From Cyclostephanos tholiformis (Eukaryota; Bacillariophyta; Thalassiosirophyceae; Thalassiosirales; Thalassiosiraceae): a DNA stretch of 11,781 nucleotides. A program made the position numbers and the translations under genes. Below are positions 8,612-11,781 of the stretch, piece by piece (positions within the stretch are counted from its first letter, which is position 1; each line of letters opens with the position of its first letter). The stretch lies in NCBI GenBank assembly GCA_036939975.1, contig JALLPB010001001.1, positions 1 to 11,781 of the forward strand, written 5' to 3'. The notes under the pieces were generated by a model, which was not told where the DNA came from, made no database searches, and saw nothing but the letters and a program-made list of their open reading frames with translations.

Positions 8612-9556
8612 CTAATGTTCACCACTCTCGTTGATCTCCTCCAACTCGGTCACCTTGTTCACCTTGCTCACCCTACTTGTAGGGCTCGCCTCACAATGGC
8701 TCCCACCCTTTCGTGCTTCCTTCCACAATGAGCGCCGGGGCTGGGAGTCATGCCTTGGCTGCTCAAGCCCTCATAGGGCTCAAGGGGCCGGGTCTTCACA
8801 ATCTTCTTGGCAGTCATGCACTGCTCTGCCAGCCAAGCCTTAACCATCATGATCATGTTGTACTGGTAGTTCTTGTGCCCCCTCAAGTCAATGATGGGGG
8901 CAAGAAGAAGTGGTGCCCAGTACAGCATCATAGTGATTTTGACAGTGCTGGTGAACCACTTCTCCTGAGGTGGTTCTCCTGGGGTTTCCCCCAGAAAAGT
9001 CCATTCGCATCCGTCTCAAGATTGTCACACAAGACAGATTGCACAACCGCTTCAAAGGAGTGGATTCGGACATGGGAGTCTAAGTATTCAGCTCCCATGA
9101 TGGAGCAAAGGTGCTCCATCATGAAAAGGTGGCCATCAATGGGACTACTCCACCTGATTGTGTGGCCAACCTCCAAAACTGCACAACATTCCTTCCCCTC
9201 TCAGGGAGCAAGCCATTGATGTAGAAGGAGATGAGGCAGAAGTCTGTCATCCTCACCATGTCAAAGGACACAGTATACTTGTTGTCGGTGCCAAAGCTGT
9301 AGAGCTTCGACACCAAATGGCCAAATGGGGCCATCAACCAATGGTTGGCCTTGGTCTTGCCAGTCATTTTGGTGCTGGTGGCCATTTTGAAAAAGGTGGC
9401 AGTGGACATCTTGGAAGCATTCTTGAAGTTCATGGAGGGGGGGTCTGCATCTTGGGGGACCTTGCATTGGGGGTCATCTTTGTCATTGTCATTGTTGCTT
9501 GCAAGGGAGAAGATGGAGAATGGCAGGGGAATGGGGTGGGGGGCAGTTAGACTCAT
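8612..9556 (-). pseudogene. Unrecognised coding region broken by frameshifts
   Basis: On the minus strand, protein-like sequence continues across four blocks in shifting frames. Block A (ATG at 9554-9556, MSLTAPHPIP, to about 9150) includes SKLYSFGTDNKYTVSF and FYINGLLPERGRN. Block B (about 9170-8980) includes DGHLFMMEHLCSIMGAEYL. Block C (about 8985-8775) includes MMLYWAPLLLAPIIDLRGHK and AWLAEQCMTAKKIVK. Block D (about 8775-8612) includes RRSLWKEARKGGSH and VTELEEINESGEH before TAG at 8612-8614. Each block has balanced composition and no low complexity, and no GT-AG pair convincingly joins them, so indels are more likely than introns. The intact parent would have had roughly 300 residues. 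I do not recognise the family. It could be a host gene relic or a repeat-derived (for example gag-like) frame, but no zinc knuckle, protease or integrase motif is visible. It lies directly past the LTR of the copia remnant. The chosen ATG is uncertain because the frame stays open upstream through the LTR. Confidence 0.45.
9096..9123. repeat. Perfect 12-bp inverted repeat with 4-base loop
   Basis: CATGATGGAGCA (9096-9107), spacer AAGG (9108-9111), then TGCTCCATCATG (9112-9123). The arms match perfectly. It lies inside block B of the broken minus-strand reading frame, where it encodes part of FMMEHLCSIMG, so it may be partly a by-product of codons rather than a dedicated structure. Confidence 0.75.
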
Positions 9557-9621
9557 TAAATGACAATCAACAGGCAAAACAAAAAACAAGGATCTTACAT
9601 TGCACGACCTGCTGCCGTCTC

Positions 9622-9814
9622 TGTTAGAGCAATGCCCCGAAGGCATTAGTTGTAGTAAGCACACCTGAGTTATTCCAAATTGATATTGATTTAGATGATT
9701 ATTCTCTAGAAGTGAGAGGATGGGAGTTCCTCACGAACCGATGGAACTTTCTCTCCAATAGATACAATCAGTCCCTTACAAAGTACTATATGTTCGTGCG
9801 TACGTCTCCCAACA
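9622..9814 (-). repeat. Putative 3' LTR of the copia remnant
   Basis: In element orientation the segment begins TGTTGGGAGACG (reverse of 9814-9803) and ends GCATTGCTCTAACA (reverse of 9635-9622). This gives the TG...CA ends and a short imperfect terminal inverted repeat (TGTT.G.../...CTAACA). It is 193 bp. It begins 28 bp after the RNase H stop at 9843-9845, and the intervening element-strand sequence ACCACAGGAGTG at its edge would be a weak polypurine tract. The boundary is inferred from one copy only, because the partner LTR is not in the window. Confidence 0.6.
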
Positions 9815-9842
9815 CACTCCTGTGGTGCAACTGATCTTTATA

Positions 9843-10642
9843 TCATTGTGCCAGTAACACTGTGGGCACTGTTCCCATAAGCAAGTCCCTGAATTTTTGA
9901 AACGTTCGTCCCTGAAGAGGTTTGGTGAGAAAATCTGCAATCATCTCACCTGTGGGACACCATTTTGGACTGGTTTCCCCAGCCTTAATCCTATCCAACA
10001 CAAAGAAGTAGCGGACAGTGATATGTTTGGTACGCTTTCCACTGGACATCCGTCCATTGCGTTCCAGTGAATGGTGCTTTTGTTGTCTTGATAAAGGATA
10101 TTGTCCACAACAGTGTATCCTTGTACCTTCAAAAAGTTTCGCGACGAGATGATCAAGGCCATTAGATCATCGATGCTGACAAGTTCACCTTCAGTCAAAC
10201 TGCGCATATTGAGCTTCTGCTTTCCAGAGGATGATATCAGGAATTCAATTCCCAATGTCAAGGCGCCTCTGCTATGCCCTCTCATGTTAGGATGGACAGC
10301 AAAGGCTGCATCCACATACCAGTGTAGGACTCCGCCGCTAGTGGTACCCAACAATAGAGGCATATCGATGGTGCTACATAAGTATTCCACAAGATGTGAT
10401 AACTTAGACCAATCTTGTATGTCTGGTTCATGCACCCTCGTGGTAAGGAAAGCTATGGCCACCACTATGTCGGGCTGTGTGCATTTTGCCACATACAACG
10501 CCTTTGCAACTACGTTGTGAAAAGCTGCCTTTTGGGCCTCTGGCAGTTTCATTGAGGCTTCATCCACTGTGAATAGGTTAGAGAGGGTGGCAGTTGGTTG
10601 TCCCTTTGACTTTTTGAGGTAGGTTTTGATTTGACTTCTCAT
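9843..10642 (-). pseudogene. Copia pol: RNase H and connection domain, frameshifted
   Basis: The frame starting at 10642 carries the connection motif (FHNVVAKALYVAKC, AFLTTRVHEPD) and then RNase H. The catalytic acidic residues appear as Asp in WYVDAAF (residue 111), Glu in TEGELV (residue 151) and Asp in YQDNKS (residue 186). The usual STESELV block is changed to LTEGELV. After HWNAMDG the frame is lost. The domain continues in another frame from about 10049 (MSSGKRTKHI, RYFFVLDRI, CPTGEMIADFLTKPLQGR) and ends at a TGA at 9843-9845, so a single-base loss near 10047-10050 explains the break. Upstream, stops separate it from the RT block. Confidence 0.9.
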
Positions 10643-10723
10643 CCCAAGCCAACACTATGTCTTTGAATTAATTGATCATAGAGATTTTGGTCAGTCTGAG
10701 CTGAAATCAATCATCATGCCAAG

Positions 10724-11100
10724 CTATTTATGTACTTGGCTACAATGTACAACCATGGCACCACTCCCATCCTCAAAAATACTTTCATAATCACGGTGCA
10801 GCCAGCTGATGGCCTTGTCAACTAAATGTGCCAATTTGTGTGATACTTTACAGTCATCAACATGGAAGCCAATGGTGATCTGCTTTTCCTTGATAATTTT
10901 ATTCCGTTCACAAGGATCCTGTGGACTCATTTTATAGCCCTTATTCCAAAGGCTCCTAGTGAACTTTTGATAGTAAAGGAGGCTTGCAACCATCGTCCAA
11001 TAGATGGCATTAAGGCACTCCACCAGAAGCTGTTTTCTTCCTTGCTTGTTGGTTGAGACATATGGACCTTTGGGGCCACCTTCATGAGGATGTCAACCAT
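10724..11100 (-). pseudogene. Copia pol: C-terminal half of reverse transcriptase, frameshifted
   Basis: The region begins near MVDILMKVAPKV (11100 to about 11065), shifts frame, and continues with ECLNAIYWTMVASLLYYQK, KIIKEKQITIGFHVDDCK and YESIFEDGSG. The catalytic pair is in the FHVDDCK box, with Asp codons at about 10858-10853, where copia elements usually have YVDD. The frame then meets a TAG at 10724-10726, where the family normally reads VHKYLGM, and a further TGA follows in LGMMIDFSSD. The N-terminal RT blocks with the first catalytic Asp are missing. The minus-strand frame to the right of 11100 (for example SSSFGLGQ) does not match RT convincingly, so 11100 is only an approximate break. 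Confidence 0.88.
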
Positions 11101-11781
11101 ATATTGTCCTAGGCCAAAGCTAGAAGATGCCTTGATACGAAAAAAAGAGATTACATGTGTGTCTTGGATAAGTTTGAAAATTATAAGATTAATAAGACTA
11201 CTTTTAAATGAAAATGTGTGCCGAACTGTAGGATTCCATACTTGGGAATCCGTTATATTTTTCCAAAGAATCTCTGACTCGGCATGCGTAGGATATTTTG
11301 GTCTTACGAAGGAATTCAGTATACTGCGTGGTGTATCCGTCCACGTGTGGGATACTATTGGCATATCTGTCCACGTGTTAAATCTTCCATCTGTCTTCAA
11401 GATCGGTCTGTCTGTATGATGGTCCATCTGTACTTACACTGACGACTTGCTTGTAGCTAGTCTCGCGCCTTTCAGTGATTATGTATTTGCTAACTACCTT
11501 ACTAGATAGAATGGCCTATGACACTTGCCCCCACGTATGAAGCGATCAAGCGTGAAACCAGCGGGAAAACCTTTGCAGGAAAAAAAACAACTAAGATCTT
11601 GGGCACTGGACAGGGGTGTAAGGATGGTTTAGTACCATCAATGAAGCGTAACATTGTGAGAGTGTGGAGATGTGTAGTCTATGGTACATTTGGATATTGA
11701 GCTTGTATCTCATCCTTCTATGTCCGTATGTGAAGCATTTTTATTTGCTATGTGTCTGCAACAACAGTATGATTTCTTAGT
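11101..11781. other. No gene recognised; A/T-rich flank with short repeats
   Basis: Open stretches on both strands (11084-11419 plus, 11101-11427 minus, 11518-11700 plus) have no recognisable motif and look like chance frames. Structures seen are a 7-bp inverted repeat GGATTCC/GGAATCC at 11231-11251 and a duplicated GTCCACGTGT motif at 11338 and 11368. I find no 5' LTR, tRNA or conserved protein here. It could be host intergenic DNA or an unrecognised decayed part of a mobile element. Confidence 0.5.
11334..11378. repeat. Duplicated CACGTG (G-box-like) motif, 30 bp apart
   Basis: TATCCGTCCACGTGT starts at 11334 and TATCTGTCCACGTGT starts at 11364: 15 bp with a single difference, exactly 30 bp apart. 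Each contains the palindrome CACGTG, the binding core of bHLH and bZIP factors in many eukaryotes. No gene start is identified next to it, so regulatory function is only a possibility. Confidence 0.6.

Larger units (their letters stand above)
9622..11100 (-). mobile_element. 5'-truncated, decayed Ty1/copia LTR retrotransposon
   Basis: Reading right to left, the remnant holds the second half of reverse transcriptase (about 11100-10740), a connection region with stops, RNase H (10642-9843), a short purine-containing stretch and a 3' LTR (about 9814-9622). This order, RT then RNase H then LTR, with the RNase H motif order WYVDAAF, TEGELV, YQDNKS and IADFLTKPLQG, is typical of Pseudoviridae-type copia elements. 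The residue choice resembles diatom copia families. Gag, protease, integrase and the first RT blocks are absent and no 5' LTR is seen to the right, so the copy is truncated or its left part has been replaced. At least two frameshifts and two stops make it non-functional. Confidence 0.85.

Noticed and set aside
9158..9550. Plus-strand frame of 130 residues
   Set aside because: It is antisense to block A of the minus-strand reading frame and is a Gly/His/Val-rich shadow of it.
9617..9621. GTCTC as a target-site duplication next to the LTR
   Set aside because: The other end of the element is missing, so no partner copy can be compared; a five-base match elsewhere would be chance.
10101..10520. 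Plus-strand frame of 139 residues
   Set aside because: It is fully antisense to the copia RNase H domain, whose catalytic motifs are clear on the minus strand.
11518..11700. Small plus-strand gene of 60 residues
   Set aside because: No recognisable motif, no neighbour context and a length expected by chance in this composition.

Overview
The window looks like nuclear DNA of a unicellular alga, most likely a diatom. The signs are a large host gene split by four short GT-AG introns (82 to 130 bp), protein tracts rich in Asp, Glu, Ser and Gly encoded by triplet repeats, and a decayed Ty1/copia retrotransposon whose RT and RNase H wording resembles diatom copia (CoDi-like) elements. The taxon is an inference. 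No bacterial operon, RNA gene or CRISPR array is visible.

Left edge (1-815, minus strand): the C-terminally incomplete 5' part of an unrecognised gene that runs off the window. It has a basic, Ser/Thr-rich N-terminus followed by a long Asp/Asn/Lys-rich segment that contains a 39-bp tandem repeat. The intergenic region 816-1631 separates it from a divergent gene and carries an array of about 31-bp direct repeats.

Centre (1632-8358, plus strand): one five-exon gene for the CPSF160/CPSF1 (yeast Cft1) subunit of the pre-mRNA 3'-end cleavage and polyadenylation factor. All four junctions are phase-compatible and give a predicted 2111-residue protein. It is much longer than the human protein because the N-terminal half carries acidic and Ser/Gly/Pro low-complexity insertions. 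The first ~2 kb of exon 1 is strikingly GC- and GAC-rich; the rest has ordinary composition.

Right part (8359-11781): a short convergent spacer with clustered inverted repeats; a minus-strand reading frame of unknown family broken by frameshifts (8612-9556); then a solo-ended, 5'-truncated Ty1/copia element on the minus strand (3' LTR about 9622-9814, RNase H, RT up to about 11100), disabled by frameshifts and stops. From about 11100 to the end no gene is recognised, only short repeats including a duplicated CACGTG motif.

Only the CPSF1 gene is clearly intact. I see no convincing new multi-gene system. The points most worth a second look are the repeat array between the divergent genes, the compositional break and acidic expansion inside CPSF1, the unidentified broken coding region, and the open left-edge gene.
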